55,631 bases of DNA from an uncultured bacterium (GCA_934875375.1 CAKXHL010000014.1:1-55631); one strand, 5' to 3'; numbered from the stretch's first letter, positions 32,934 through 42,015 are shown. Numbers and translations are program-made. The notes: generated by a model from the sequence alone, not told the origin.

Positions 32934-33410
32934 ATGGAGAGAAAAGCCAAGCATGTATATGAATCGAAAACGACGCAGATTCAGATTTTGATGCCGAGGC
33001 ATATCAATGGGTATAACCGGCTGTTCGGCGGCAAGCTGGTAGAATGGATTGACGTAGTAGCGGCTGTGACCGCGCGGCGCCATTCCGGCTGCAATGTGAC
33101 CACTGCCTGCATTGATAATCTGCAGTTTCAGTCCGGCGCCCATGCCAACAACACCATTGTCATAGAAGGACAGCTGACCTGGGTGGGGCGTACCTCCATG
33201 GAAGTGCGGGTGGACACCTTTGTAGAGGAATTAGACGGGAAGAAAACCCATATTAACCGAGCGTATCTGATTATGGTTGCGCTGGATGAAAAGGAAAATC
33301 CCACGGAAGTGCCGGCCTTGCTGTGCGATACCGACGAGGAAAAGGCGGAATTCGAGGCTGGAAAGCTGCGGGCAGGATTACGGAAAGAGCGGAGAAAGAA
33401 AAATTATTAA
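32934..33410 (+). CDS. Acyl-CoA thioesterase (hotdog fold)
   Basis: 158 residues. ILMPRHINGYNRLFGGKLVEWID is divided around the catalytic Asn and the hotdog helix, followed by ACIDNLQFQSGA and the central-helix end. It matches the cytosolic YciA/BACH-like acyl-CoA hydrolases. The start at 32934 gives a better distance to GGGGGAG than 32931. The end is very basic. Confidence 0.85.
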   Translation: MERKAKHVYESKTTQIQILMPRHINGYNRLFGGKLVEWIDVVAAVTARRHSGCNVTTACIDNLQFQSGAHANNTIVIEGQLTWVGRTSMEVRVDTFVEELDGKKTHINRAYLIMVALDEKENPTEVPALLCDTDEEKAEFEAGKLRAGLRKERRKKNY

Positions 33411-33436
33411 ACAAACACAAAGACTATATTAAAAAG

Positions 33437-33467
33437 AGCTGTGAAGAATTTTCTTCACAGCTTTTTT
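33437..33467 (+). terminator. Terminator of the thioesterase gene
   Basis: 11-bp stem AGCTGTGAAGA/TCTTCACAGCT followed by TTTTT. Confidence 0.92.
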
Positions 33468-33653
33468 CGTGCTGACTTATAAAAGGCAGGTGATACAGTA
33501 AAATAGAAGAAGCACAGGAAATTCAGCATATATGATCTAAAAGCCGCTGCATTTCTGCAACCCTTTTTTTCTGGGATGTAATGATTGCACAAAGGATCGG
33601 CCGCAGGCCGCGGCAGGCGAAACCGGCAAAAAAGCCCATATTCATCTAAAGCT

Positions 33654-33785
33654 ATGGGTGAAAAAATCAGAAAAACGCATAGCTCTGATCCCTATGACAT
33701 TGCAAATTACTTTGAAATCGGCAAAGAGCTCCTTTTTATTGCGTTGTTGGGAAAGGGAAAGACGAGGTGTTTGCTGCATTACACC
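33654..33785 (+). pseudogene. Possible ImmA/IrrE-type peptidase relic
   Basis: MGEKIRKTHSSDPYDIANYF, then ELLFIALLGKGKTR resembles the start of M78 (ImmA/IrrE) peptidases (T-DPFEIA--LGI, LG--KG). Those cleave repressors of integrative elements. The frame ends within the convergent DUF3795 gene and the HExxH site is missing. The rest of the 310-bp gap 33468-33778 shows nothing. A tentative call. Confidence 0.35.
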
Positions 33786-34246
33786 GGCCGCCGCTTTTGG
33801 TAAAGGATGATTTTAGGATCAGAGCCGTTATCCCCATATTCACAGACTAAAAGATGGCTTTCATCAGCAGCCAATCCGTAACAGCGTGCACTTCCTGCTT
33901 TACAGAGTTGATTGCCCAGATAAATTTTACTGTCTTCAAGCAGTTGGATGGTCTGTCCATTGGAAAGTGGGTAGGCGAGATTGATAAAAGAACCCTTCAG
34001 TGCATAAAGACAGCACACCTCGGGCATGTCCGGAATGCCAAGAGCATTGAACTCTGCCATCAGCTGATCTTTTAAATCGCAGTCGGTTTCGGCACAGCGG
34101 CTGCAGTCGGCAAATCCTTTCTTTTGGCAACAGGAGGCAATGACGCACTCACCTTGAAACGGGCGGCCATTGGTTTTCACACATCCGCCGCAGCTGCCTT
34201 TGGAATCACACACCGTACAGTCGAGGCCGCAGATGGAATGGCTCAT
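33779..34246 (-). CDS. DUF3795 Cys-rich protein
   Basis: 155 residues. CGLDCTVCDSKGSCGGCVKTNG, within the first 28 residues, and CVIASCCQKKGFADCSRCAE, shortly after, are the DUF3795 cysteine pattern, likely metal binding. The function is unknown. The second half is hydrophobic-patch rich and unlike other domains I know. GAGG precedes the ATG. Confidence 0.75.
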   Translation of the reverse strand: MSHSICGLDCTVCDSKGSCGGCVKTNGRPFQGECVIASCCQKKGFADCSRCAETDCDLKDQLMAEFNALGIPDMPEVCCLYALKGSFINLAYPLSNGQTIQLLEDSKIYLGNQLCKAGSARCYGLAADESHLLVCEYGDNGSDPKIILYQKRRPV

Positions 34247-34406
34247 ATCAAAATCCTCTTTTTCTTTGATGAATTGTTGTGACGGAAAAAGCTACTTTTA
34301 TTTTACCGGAACATGGGCACGATGTAAAGCTGTCTGCATGATCTCTTGTGGAAACCCGGATCATTTTACAAGGGAAAAGCGTACGGGTAAAATTTGTCAG
34401 ACTAAG

Positions 34407-34442
34407 AAAAAGGACTGCCAACCACTCGCCGGCAGTCCTTTT
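34407..34442. terminator. Hairpin terminator upstream of DUF3795 gene
   Basis: AAAGGACTGCC/GGCAGTCCTTT around an 11-nt loop, A-run and T-run on the two sides. It would end minus-strand transcription coming from the recombinase relic or tRNA. Confidence 0.75.
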
Positions 34443-34588
34443 ATGCAACGGAAAAAGATATCAGAACCCCACCGCTGCAATTAATTGTGGGAGGACTATA
34501 AAAAGATTTTTTCGCTGGTTTTGCATAGGTACTTGAACTCTTACGAAAAATCTTGAGCCTTCAAGGTTGGGGCAGCGGTGAGCCGCTA

Positions 34589-34690
34589 TCATTCGGTCAG
34601 CGGCTGCACCACCTCGATGCCGCCTTTGAATATCACGGTGATTCGTTCTTTTGCGTCCACTACTATCCTGACTCTGCCGGACACAAGGCA
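34589..34690 (-). pseudogene. Carboxyl-terminal scrap of a recombinase
   Basis: The frame reads SGRVRIVVDAKERITVIFKG, then GIEVVQPLTE and stop. Ends of this kind (KERITVTFKGG-E) occur in serine recombinases of Firmicute elements. Nothing upstream continues the protein. It lies about 115 nt from tRNA-Ser, a frequent integration site, so it is probably a relic of an older element. Confidence 0.45.
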
Positions 34691-34755
34691 GACCGGCTGG
34701 CACACCTGAGTTCTTGCCGAAAATCATGTACGCCGATGTGACCTTGAGAGAAAAG

Positions 34756-34801
34756 AAAAGCCCAGTCATATGGGCAAAAGCCTTGATATGACTGGGTTTT
34801 T
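34756..34801 (-). terminator. Terminator of tRNA-Ser
   Basis: 11-bp stem CCCAGTCATAT/ATATGACTGGG with a 14-nt loop, followed on the minus strand by TTTTCTTTTC. Confidence 0.9.
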
Positions 34802-34804
34802 GGC

Positions 34805-34888
34805 GGAGAGTTAGGGATTCGAACCCTAGGTCCCTTTCGGGACACAGCATTTCGAGTGCTGCACCTTCGACCACTCGGACAACTCTCC
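34805..34888 (-). tRNA. tRNA-Ser (anticodon CGA)
   Basis: The acceptor stem GGAGAGT pairs with ACTCTCC. The T-loop is GGTTCGAATCC. The anticodon loop CTCGAAA gives CGA, reading UCG. The extra arm TCCCGAAAGGGA is the long variable arm of serine tRNAs. CCA is not encoded. Confidence 0.97.
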
Positions 34889-34951
34889 TCGCAGAATAAA
34901 TTTGGGATGTATTCCTTTGTTTGCTGTTTTCCCAAAGGGTTTGTGCACTTT

Positions 34952-34980
34952 ATTTTAACAAACATTCTCTTAAAAGTCAA
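34952..34980 (-). promoter_or_regulatory. Promoter of tRNA-Ser
   Basis: TTGACT (34975-34980), 17-nt spacer, TAAAAT (34952-34957), minus strand. Confidence 0.8.
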
Positions 34981-35002
34981 TCTCCGGCACATGTTTTCCG
35001 TC

Positions 35003-35031
35003 TTGTGTCTGCCAAAGCGTTGTTGTATAAT
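35003..35031 (+). promoter_or_regulatory. Promoter of the DUF401 gene
   Basis: TTGTGT (35003-35008), 17-nt spacer, TATAAT (35026-35031), 52 nt before the start codon. Confidence 0.75.
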
Positions 35032-35083
35032 AAAACGTAAGCGGATTTTTTATAAAAACAGACGACAGATAAAAAGGTGGCGC

Positions 35084-36337
35084 ATGATGAGACAGTTTAT
35101 CGCAATTTTTGCGGCGTTTTTGCTGATGCCGCTTCTGATCAAGGGGATTCCCCTGCTGACCAAGAAAAAACCGGGCTTTGGACCGGTACTTTTGATTACC
35201 GGCGTTTGCTTGGCACTGATTGCGGGACTGCCCGTGGCGACAGCGGCAGAATCTTTTGCTTCGATTTTTACGACAATGAAAACAGTTCAGATCATTGTGG
35301 CGATCATTCTGGTGGGTGTGCTGGGCAATCTGCTCAAACAATATGGTTTTTTGGACAAGATTGTGGCTGCGCTGGAGACGTTGATCCCAAGTAAAAAGGC
35401 GATTCTGATGGTGCTGCCCGCTGTGATGGGAATTTTGACCGTTCCTGGTGGGGCCTATCTTTCCGCCCCTTTTGTGGATAAAATCGGCGATGATCTGGAG
35501 TTATCGGCGCCTCGCAAGGTGGTTGTGAATTTGTCGTTCCGACATGTGGCGCTGTTTATTATGCCTTTTACCACTAATATGCTGTTTATTCCCACAGTGG
35601 TGCCGGAGATCAATATTTATCATCTGATTGCCTTGAATGTAGGTTTTATTTTGTGTATGCACACAGCTGCTTATTTTATTTATCTGCATCGGGCAAAATC
35701 GGTGCGGGTGCAAACCGGCGGTAGTAAAAAGAAAGCGGTTTTAGATCTTTTGCTATATCTTTCCCCGATTTATTTGGTGGTGTTTTTTAACGGGCTATTC
35801 CACCTGCCGATGTACCTTTCGGTGGCGCTTTGCATTTTATGGATGCTCTTTTTGTGCCGGAAGGAAAAAAAGACATTTTTTCGTAATCTATGGAAGGGGA
35901 TCAGTTTCAGTACGCTGTTCATGCTCATCGGCGTTTATTTCATCCAAAACCTGATTCAAAATCTGGATCAGGTGATGAACGGGGTAGTATGGCTGTTCCA
36001 GAACAGTTCCGGCTTTGGTATCATGCTGGTGATTTCCGCCGCGTCGCTGCTGTTTGGCCTGACCACCGGATTAAGTCTGGTTCCCATCGGTATCATCCTT
36101 CCTTTGGTGGCTACGCTTCCGATGGATCCGACCTTGAAGCTTTTGTATACCTTCTTTGTGTTTATCTGGTCTTTTATGGGGTACTATTACTCTCCGCTGC
36201 ATCTGTGCCAGCTTTTGACTGTCAAGTACATGGGATGCGCCACCTGGCCGGTTTACAAAGAACATTTGAAAATCATTCCTTGGCTGTTTGTATCCTCTTA
36301 CTTACTATTTTATCTGTATCAGTGGATTCTGCTGTAA
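35084..36337 (+). CDS. DUF401 family permease-like membrane protein
   Basis: 417 residues, about ten transmembrane segments. LPAVMGILTVPGGAYLSAPF, then SYLLFYLYQ at the end, and the paired SFMGYYYSPLHLCQLLT match DUF401, distant relatives of ion/citrate-type permeases. The substrate is unknown. The AGGTGG stretch lies 7 nt before ATG 35084. It has its own promoter and a strong terminator. Confidence 0.82.
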   Translation: MMRQFIAIFAAFLLMPLLIKGIPLLTKKKPGFGPVLLITGVCLALIAGLPVATAAESFASIFTTMKTVQIIVAIILVGVLGNLLKQYGFLDKIVAALETLIPSKKAILMVLPAVMGILTVPGGAYLSAPFVDKIGDDLELSAPRKVVVNLSFRHVALFIMPFTTNMLFIPTVVPEINIYHLIALNVGFILCMHTAAYFIYLHRAKSVRVQTGGSKKKAVLDLLLYLSPIYLVVFFNGLFHLPMYLSVALCILWMLFLCRKEKKTFFRNLWKGISFSTLFMLIGVYFIQNLIQNLDQVMNGVVWLFQNSSGFGIMLVISAASLLFGLTTGLSLVPIGIILPLVATLPMDPTLKLLYTFFVFIWSFMGYYYSPLHLCQLLTVKYMGCATWPVYKEHLKIIPWLFVSSYLLFYLYQWILL

Positions 36338-36379
36338 AAACACCATCTAAAAGGCGGCACAAAATACTGTTTTAAGAAG

Positions 36380-36409
36380 AAAACCCCGGTTTTTCAAAAC
36401 CGGGGTTTT
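36380..36409. terminator. Bidirectional terminator
   Basis: AAAACCCCGGTTTT-TCA-AAACCGGGGTTTT between the DUF401 gene and the convergent sortase gene. Confidence 0.92.
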
Positions 36410-36434
36410 CTGCAGAAAAAATGGGAGACTAAAA

Positions 36435-37613
36435 TCAGGTGACTTGGACATTAGCGTCTCCGCTGCTGACCAGTTTTGCCATCACCACAAACCGTTGATT
36501 TTCACTGGCGCCCAGCGCCCGTGTGCAGGTAGAAAGGGTAATGATCCGGTCGCTGGAGGAGACGTTTACATCATAATGATGCAACGACAGGCTGCGCCCT
36601 TTGTCAATGATAGATTGGAGCGCGGAACCAGTACGGGTAGTATAAAGATAAAAATCCAAATCCGTAGTGTAAAATGCGGCAAATACCTGCCAGACCATGT
36701 CCTGCGAAGTAGAAGAATAATAAAAGTATGGTACCCGCTGCGCGAACCAAAGATGCGCAAACGAAGGTAATTGAGCAAACATTACGTCGCTGGAACGGCC
36801 TACCGAAGGATTGCCGGAGACATTGGTCCAATTATGGCCGAAAATGACAGTATTGGTGCTGGCGTCATTGATGTCTGTATCCACCCAAAGAGAACCGTTA
36901 TAACTGTAGTTGCGGTTGATATCCAGATTCATGTAGGTCGTTAAGGCGGCGCCCTGCATGACCGGATAATCAATGTTGGTACCAGGGATTTGCAGCCACC
37001 CGATGGTATCGCTGTTGATATAATCGTGGCAATACGCCGCCCGTTCCTGTCCGGAACCTTCCAACTGGGATAAATCCACTGTCCAGCCGGCGGGCGCCGA
37101 GGCCAATTCATAATTTTTCAAAGAGTCCATCGTCAGGGAAATCTGATCCTCCGGCGAAACAGAAACGGTTAGCGGTGCCGCTTGGGCTTGGGCGCGTGCA
37201 TTTTGCTCGTATTCTGCGACCAATGTCTCCAAGTCAAAAGGTTCTTCCGCGGTAGCTTCTTCCGCAGTCTGCGGCAGTTCCGCCGGTATGATCTGAGGCG
37301 AAAAAAACGGCTCCAGCAGCAGGGCGGCAGCCACAAAGACAACGCAGCAAACGCAGCCGGCTGCACTGGCTACCGTTTTGCCGTATCCCGGGAAAAAAGA
37401 GCGTTCCGCCGTGCCATACCACTGACGGATCAGCCTAATAAAGAACGCCACAGCTTCATCAGCGCGGTCAATCACCCGCCGGAGAATCGAGGCCAGTGTC
37501 CGGCCGCTTTTAGCAATCCATTGCCCGGTCCGGATCAGTTGGGCGAAAAATTCGTTTTGAGGGGCAAAATCCTCTTGGCCCCGATCAACTGAAAGAAATT
37601 CACGATGCTCCAA
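36435..37613 (-). CDS. srtB: Class B sortase
   Basis: 392 residues, long for a sortase. There is a cytoplasmic or helical part of about 75 residues, one membrane segment (about 85-105), a Glu/Ala-rich linker and then the sortase domain. Catalytic residues are His in VIFGHNW, Cys in LSTCTRA and Arg in NQRFVVMA, in the order and spacing of class B. It attaches or cross-links surface proteins to peptidoglycan. TTG start at 37613 has AGGAGG 7 nt upstream. No sortase substrate with an NPQTN-like end is visible in the window. Confidence 0.9.
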   Translation of the reverse strand: MEHREFLSVDRGQEDFAPQNEFFAQLIRTGQWIAKSGRTLASILRRVIDRADEAVAFFIRLIRQWYGTAERSFFPGYGKTVASAAGCVCCVVFVAAALLLEPFFSPQIIPAELPQTAEEATAEEPFDLETLVAEYEQNARAQAQAAPLTVSVSPEDQISLTMDSLKNYELASAPAGWTVDLSQLEGSGQERAAYCHDYINSDTIGWLQIPGTNIDYPVMQGAALTTYMNLDINRNYSYNGSLWVDTDINDASTNTVIFGHNWTNVSGNPSVGRSSDVMFAQLPSFAHLWFAQRVPYFYYSSTSQDMVWQVFAAFYTTDLDFYLYTTRTGSALQSIIDKGRSLSLHHYDVNVSSSDRIITLSTCTRALGASENQRFVVMAKLVSSGDANVQVT

Positions 37614-37749
37614 TGTCCATCCTCCTGATGACGTTTTACCACCTTTTAGTATAACAAAGGAAAGGGGGATGACGCCAGTAAAATCCTGTAAAATTCACCC
37701 AACCAACACAAAAATCCCGATTTCAGCAGGGAAAATGGGATTTTAAAAG

Positions 37750-38790
37750 CTATTCCAGCACGTAAATATTAACTGTCCGCAGCCCGTTAAGCAGGCTTTC
37801 CAGATAGGTGTCATAGAACAGGTCCACGTCGATGATTCCGTCGATCAGACCGGTGCCGGTATCGGAAGCAATGGCATAACCATAGACAAAGCTGCCGTCC
37901 GCCGAGGTGATATACAGTTTGGAACCATAGGGAATCAAATTGGGATTAACCGCTACGTGTCCTGCAGAAAGGCTGTTGCCGGATGCGCCGCGGGCGTTGC
38001 CGCCGACGCTGTACCCGGTGGCTTTGGCGTTGGTGATCACGCTTTTATAGGAAGTTGGCGCATTGTTTACGATGGTATAGCCGAAATCATAAGGAGAAAC
38101 GGGAACGTCTCCGCCCACCAGATGAATTTGGGTAGCTGGTTTCAAGACAATATTTTCGCCCAGCAGCTCCGCTTCCTGCACGACACCATCTTTGGTCGTC
38201 TCGCCATAGGTCAGGATCTTTTTACCTGTGGCTCCTTCCTGAAGCAGACGGCTCTTTCCATTTCGTAAAAGCGGCGTTGTGCGAATTTCCACTTTATAGG
38301 GAATTTCTTCTTCATAGGACATGGTACGGTAATCAATTCGGTTGATGAAAATGCGATCGTTTTTCTCCAAAAACTCATATAATGGGTGACTGATTAGATC
38401 GTCATCGTCGATGCTCACCCCAGCTTTGGCCAGCGCATCGGCCACGGTGCCTTCCGTCATCATCACCTGGTAGGTGGTATTGTCCGCCCGGATCACCACT
38501 GGAAACGCCCGGGTAATGTTGATTTCGGCAACATTGCCGTCAAATCCGGAAAAGTCGACGGTATCGTGCTGCGAAACCGAAATGCCGCATTCTTCTAAAA
38601 TCGCGTCCAGATCCCGTTGGCTGGTAGTAAGGATTGTCGTCTGCTGATCTGCACGAATGTAGACCGTGTTGGTAGTGGAGGAAACGGCATAAACAGTCAG
38701 TGACATCAGGACAGCTAACACCGATACAGCAAACCCGCGGCTTTTTATAACAGAACTGGCCAGCCGCATCATATGAAAAAATCGATTCAT
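37750..38790 (-). CDS. DUF348/G5/3D-domain cell wall protein (YabE/Rpf-like)
   Basis: 346 residues. A signal or anchor segment (about 18-36) is followed by ubiquitin-like DUF348 repeats (LDAILEECGI, VADALAKAGV), a G5 domain (about 150-230) and a 3D domain at the end (KATGYSVGG, VAVNPNLIPYGSKLYI, ASDTGTGLIDG, with Asp residues of the lytic site). It is likely a peptidoglycan lytic transglycosylase used in growth, spore resuscitation or germination. GGAGAG precedes the ATG. A 95-nt leader with an imperfect stem-loop follows the promoter. Confidence 0.9.
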   Translation of the reverse strand: MNRFFHMMRLASSVIKSRGFAVSVLAVLMSLTVYAVSSTTNTVYIRADQQTTILTTSQRDLDAILEECGISVSQHDTVDFSGFDGNVAEINITRAFPVVIRADNTTYQVMMTEGTVADALAKAGVSIDDDDLISHPLYEFLEKNDRIFINRIDYRTMSYEEEIPYKVEIRTTPLLRNGKSRLLQEGATGKKILTYGETTKDGVVQEAELLGENIVLKPATQIHLVGGDVPVSPYDFGYTIVNNAPTSYKSVITNAKATGYSVGGNARGASGNSLSAGHVAVNPNLIPYGSKLYITSADGSFVYGYAIASDTGTGLIDGIIDVDLFYDTYLESLLNGLRTVNIYVLE

Positions 38791-38891
38791 GGAACTCTCC
38801 TTTGGCTTCCCGCCGCAGCCAGAGCTGCTACGGTTTTTTGAAAAAGCAGAAAGAATCCCCGCTTTTTCAGTATTTTACCAAACTTGTTGCC

Positions 38892-38920
38892 ATTATATTC
38901 ACTCGCAAGGTTGCTGTCAA
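38892..38920 (-). promoter_or_regulatory. Consensus sigma-A promoter of the 3D-domain gene
   Basis: TTGACA (38915-38920), 17-nt spacer, TATAAT (38892-38897), minus strand: exact consensus. It leaves a leader of about 95 nt. Confidence 0.9.
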
Positions 38921-39102
38921 GTTTTGAAAAAGAGGTGAAATGGCTTAAATAAAAGGCTTTTCACTGTTTTCTTCCTGATTTCGTCATGGATAACAACGAA
39001 TTTTCAAAAGATTTTTCACAATATTTCTACATCTCAGCCAAACTTTCCAGGGGCTTCTTTTGATAGAAGAATTGGGCTTAAAAAGGATTTTTTATTTTGA
39101 GA

Positions 39103-39155
39103 TTGACAGAAAAAAGATTCATGATGATATTTTTTTGATATCAAAACAATATCAT
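39103..39155 (+). promoter_or_regulatory. Promoter with palindromic operator of the SPFH gene
   Basis: TTGACA (39103-39108) is 17 nt from a weak -10, GATATT (39126-39131). An inverted repeat ATGATATT (39124-39131)/AATATCAT (39148-39155) overlaps the -10 and encloses a second palindrome, TGATATCA (39136-39143). The layout suits a repressor. Confidence 0.5.
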
Positions 39156-39172
39156 AAAAGTGAGAGGTAATC

Positions 39173-40201
39173 ATGATCGAAAAAATGGAAAATAAAAAAG
39201 AGGTAGAAGAAAAACGCATTCGGGCCAGAGGCGGCATGGGAATTTTACTGCTGTTGTTGCTTTTGATGGTTCTATCCATTGCGGCGGTCGTGTTTGGCAT
39301 TGTTTTTCTGGCGAAAGAGAGTTTTGTTTTGGGCGGTATTCTGCTGGGTGCAGGCATCTTATTTTCCTGCATCGTTGGGCCGATTTTGTTTGCAGGGCTT
39401 AAGGTGTTAAAGCCCAATGAAGCACTGGTTCTGACTTTATTCGGCAAATATTACGGTACTTTAACCGGCCCGGGATTTTTCTACGTCAACCCCTTTGTTA
39501 CGGCGGTGAATCCGGCCGCGCAGCCAGCGTCAGCGTTGCAGGGAAGCACCGACCCCGGGACAGCGGCGTTGCAGGCGGCGGGCCAGGCGGTATTGTCCGG
39601 AAAGAAGATCTCTTTGAAAGCTATGACGCTCAACAATGAAAAGCAAAAAATCAACGATAAGCTGGGCAATCCGATCATCATTGGTATTGTCGTGATTTGG
39701 CGGGTGACCAATACGGCCAAGGCGGTTTTCAATGTGGATAACTATAAGGAGTTCCTTTCCATCCAATGCGATTCTGCTCTTCGGAATGTGGTTCGTCTGT
39801 ATCCCTACGATATTTCAGAGGATGACGGCGACGGGGTGGAAGAAAAATCTCTGCGCGGTTCCAGTCAGGAAATTGCGGATATTTTAAAAGAAGAGATCCA
39901 GAAAAAAGTGGAGATCGCCGGATTGGAGATTTCTGAGGCGCGGATCACCCATTTGGCTTATGCGCCGGAAATCGCTGTAGCTATGCTGCAGCGGCAGCAG
40001 GCCAGCGCCATTATTGACGCGCGCAAACTGATTGTGGAGGGTGCTGTCGGCATGGTGGAAATGGCGCTGAACAAACTGGGAGAAAACGATATCGTCGCGC
40101 TGGACGAGGAACGCAAAGCAGCGATGGTCAGCAACCTGTTGGTGGTTTTGTGCGGCAACAAAGACGTACAGCCCATCGTCAACAGCGGTTCGATTTACTA
40201 A
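39173..40201 (+). CDS. SPFH/Band 7 domain membrane protein
   Basis: 342 residues. Two hydrophobic segments (about 21-75) lead to a Band 7 domain (LKPNEALVLTLFGKYYGT, then IIIGIVVIWRVTN, then FLSIQCDSALRNVV). The end, VALDEERKAAMVSNLLVVLC, followed by NSGSIY, is the usual form for the SPFH/Band 7 group that is paired with an Arc-like protein. These form membrane microdomain scaffolds. A partner is encoded next. Confidence 0.85.
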   Translation: MIEKMENKKEVEEKRIRARGGMGILLLLLLLMVLSIAAVVFGIVFLAKESFVLGGILLGAGILFSCIVGPILFAGLKVLKPNEALVLTLFGKYYGTLTGPGFFYVNPFVTAVNPAAQPASALQGSTDPGTAALQAAGQAVLSGKKISLKAMTLNNEKQKINDKLGNPIIIGIVVIWRVTNTAKAVFNVDNYKEFLSIQCDSALRNVVRLYPYDISEDDGDGVEEKSLRGSSQEIADILKEEIQKKVEIAGLEISEARITHLAYAPEIAVAMLQRQQASAIIDARKLIVEGAVGMVEMALNKLGENDIVALDEERKAAMVSNLLVVLCGNKDVQPIVNSGSIY

Positions 40202-40216
40202 TCCGGAGCCTGCGAA

Positions 40217-40417
40217 ATGGAGGAACAGAACAAAAAGGAAAAAGCAAAAAAACAGTTGTTGCTGCGGCTTTCTCCCACGCTGTGGCAGGAGCTGGCATCC
40301 TGGGCGGAGGATGACTTCCGCTCGATTAACGGTCAGATTGAGTATTTGCTGACCGAGTGTGTGAAAAAGCGGAAAAAGAGTTTTGCACCCCCTGCCGAAG
40401 AAAACGAGCAGGCATAA
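40217..40417 (+). CDS. Arc-like ribbon-helix-helix protein
   Basis: 66 residues. QLLLRLSPTLWQELASWAED, then FRSINGQIEYLL, is the ribbon-helix-helix pattern of Arc/CopG DNA-binding proteins. It starts 15 nt after the SPFH gene, and this pairing is repeated in many Firmicutes. It may bind the palindromes upstream of the SPFH gene (inference). AATGGAGG leads to ATG at 40217. Confidence 0.75.
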   Translation: MEEQNKKEKAKKQLLLRLSPTLWQELASWAEDDFRSINGQIEYLLTECVKKRKKSFAPPAEENEQA

Positions 40418-40429
40418 GAGAAGCATTAC

Positions 40430-40470
40430 AAAAGCCGCCAGAGAATTTTCTCCCGCGGCTTTTGTTTTTG
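40430..40470 (+). terminator. Terminator of the SPFH-Arc operon
   Basis: AAAAGCCGC/GCGGCTTTT stem with an inner GAGA/TCTC pair, followed by TTTGTTTTT. Confidence 0.8.
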
Positions 40471-40515
40471 AAGAGTGGAGCCGTTTTTAACGGCCATTGA
40501 GAAGGGTGTGGAAAA

Positions 40516-42015
40516 ATGAAAAAAGTAGTCATCATCGGTGGCGGTATCAGCGGTCTGACCGCCGCTGTATATGGAGCAAAAGCCGGGCTTGACGTGACTT
40601 TATTCGAGCAGCATACCATTCCCGGTGGAGAATGTACCGGGTGGGATCGGGACGGGTATCATATCGACAACTGTATTCACTGGATGATGGGCACGACGCC
40701 CGGCTCCCAGCTGTATGATCTTTGGAAAACAGTGGGCGCTTTAGAAGAGGAGAGCCTAATTTTCCGGTTTCCGGCGATGTATACATCGGAACTGGGTGAA
40801 CAGCGGTTGACACTGTGGCAGGACGTTGATCGTACCGAACGGGAGATGATTGCCCTGTCCCCGGGAGATAAAAAAGAAATTCGCCGGCTGCTGCGGTTTT
40901 GCCGTTCAGCGCAAAGGGTACAGATTCCGGCGGATATCCCGTCAGAGCTGATGGGCCCGAGGGACGGGCTGCGGATGCTGTGGTCTTCCAGCGGGGCTCT
41001 GAAAATTTTTCGGGCGTTCCGTGGAATGAATGTACAGGATTTAATGGAGCGTTTTTCCCATCCGCTGATCCGGCTGCTGATTTCCGACTTTACGCCGGCA
41101 GACAGTCAGGCAGGCTCCTTTGTGATGGCGTACGGGAACTTTCTTTCCGGAGACGGCGGAATCCCGGCAGGGGGCTCTCGGGCGATGACCTTTAGAATGG
41201 CAAAAAAGGCCCGTTCGCTGGGCGCCAAAATTGTCACCGGAAAAGCGGTGCAAAAAATCCTGGCAGACCAGGCGAAGGGCCAAGCCGATGGCGTGCTGCT
41301 GGCCGATGGGACAGAAGTTTTCTGCGATTATGTGGTGCCCGCCTGCGATATGTCAGTGACTTTTGGCCGTCTGCTGCCCCGGGAAAAGATGGGTAGCCTG
41401 CTGCGGCAGATGTACGAGGACCGGCGGGCATATCCGGTATATAATACCTTTCAGACCGCAATGGCGGTGGACAGCCCCGAAAATCCGTTGGAAACGGAGA
41501 CGATTTGGAATTGTCCGGAACTGATATTTACCAAAGGAATGAGCGAACGGGTGACGGTGAAATCTTATGCCTATGAACCCGGATTTGCACCGGCGGGAAA
41601 ACAACTGATTCAAACACTGCAGGGCGGCTCGGAAGAAGTATATTCCTATTGGATCAGGCTGTATCAGGATCCTGTAGCCTATCAGCGGCAAAAAAGTCTG
41701 CTGGCGGAGCGGACGAGAGAAATGCTGGAGGAGCATTTTCCAGCGCTCCGGGGCAGGCTGCGCGTGCTGGACGCCTGGACGCCAATGACCTATACTCGGT
41801 ACTGTAGCGCATATAAAGGATTTTATCAGGCGTTTTCCATCAGTAAATACAGCGCAAAACTTCCATATCCGTCTGCGTACGTAGAAGGGGTGGAAAATGT
41901 GGTGTTGGCAGGCCAATGGCTGAATCCGCCCGGCGGCTTGCCTGGAAGCGCGACTGCCGGAAAATTTGCCATACAGCGCATTTTAAAAAAAGAGGGGAAA
42001 AATTTCCACCTGTAA
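40516..42015 (+). CDS. FAD-dependent oxidoreductase (phytoene desaturase/CrtI-like)
   Basis: 499 residues. The amino-terminal FAD motif is VIIGGGISGLTAAVYGAKAG (5-24), with the acidic strand end FEQH and the IPGGECTGW block. The end has AGQWLNPPGGLPGSATAGK, the second FAD contact. Such proteins in gut Clostridia are annotated as NAD(P)/FAD-dependent oxidoreductase related to carotene isomerase; no carotenoid genes are near, so the substrate is open. GAAGGGTG precedes the ATG. Confidence 0.85.
   Translation: MKKVVIIGGGISGLTAAVYGAKAGLDVTLFEQHTIPGGECTGWDRDGYHIDNCIHWMMGTTPGSQLYDLWKTVGALEEESLIFRFPAMYTSELGEQRLTLWQDVDRTEREMIALSPGDKKEIRRLLRFCRSAQRVQIPADIPSELMGPRDGLRMLWSSSGALKIFRAFRGMNVQDLMERFSHPLIRLLISDFTPADSQAGSFVMAYGNFLSGDGGIPAGGSRAMTFRMAKKARSLGAKIVTGKAVQKILADQAKGQADGVLLADGTEVFCDYVVPACDMSVTFGRLLPREKMGSLLRQMYEDRRAYPVYNTFQTAMAVDSPENPLETETIWNCPELIFTKGMSERVTVKSYAYEPGFAPAGKQLIQTLQGGSEEVYSYWIRLYQDPVAYQRQKSLLAERTREMLEEHFPALRGRLRVLDAWTPMTYTRYCSAYKGFYQAFSISKYSAKLPYPSAYVEGVENVVLAGQWLNPPGGLPGSATAGKFAIQRILKKEGKNFHL

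Noticed and set aside
38791..38891. Cyclic-di-AMP (ydaO) riboswitch ahead of the 3D-domain gene
   Set aside because: Such genes often have one, but the leader is only about 95 nt and the conserved ydaO blocks are not seen.
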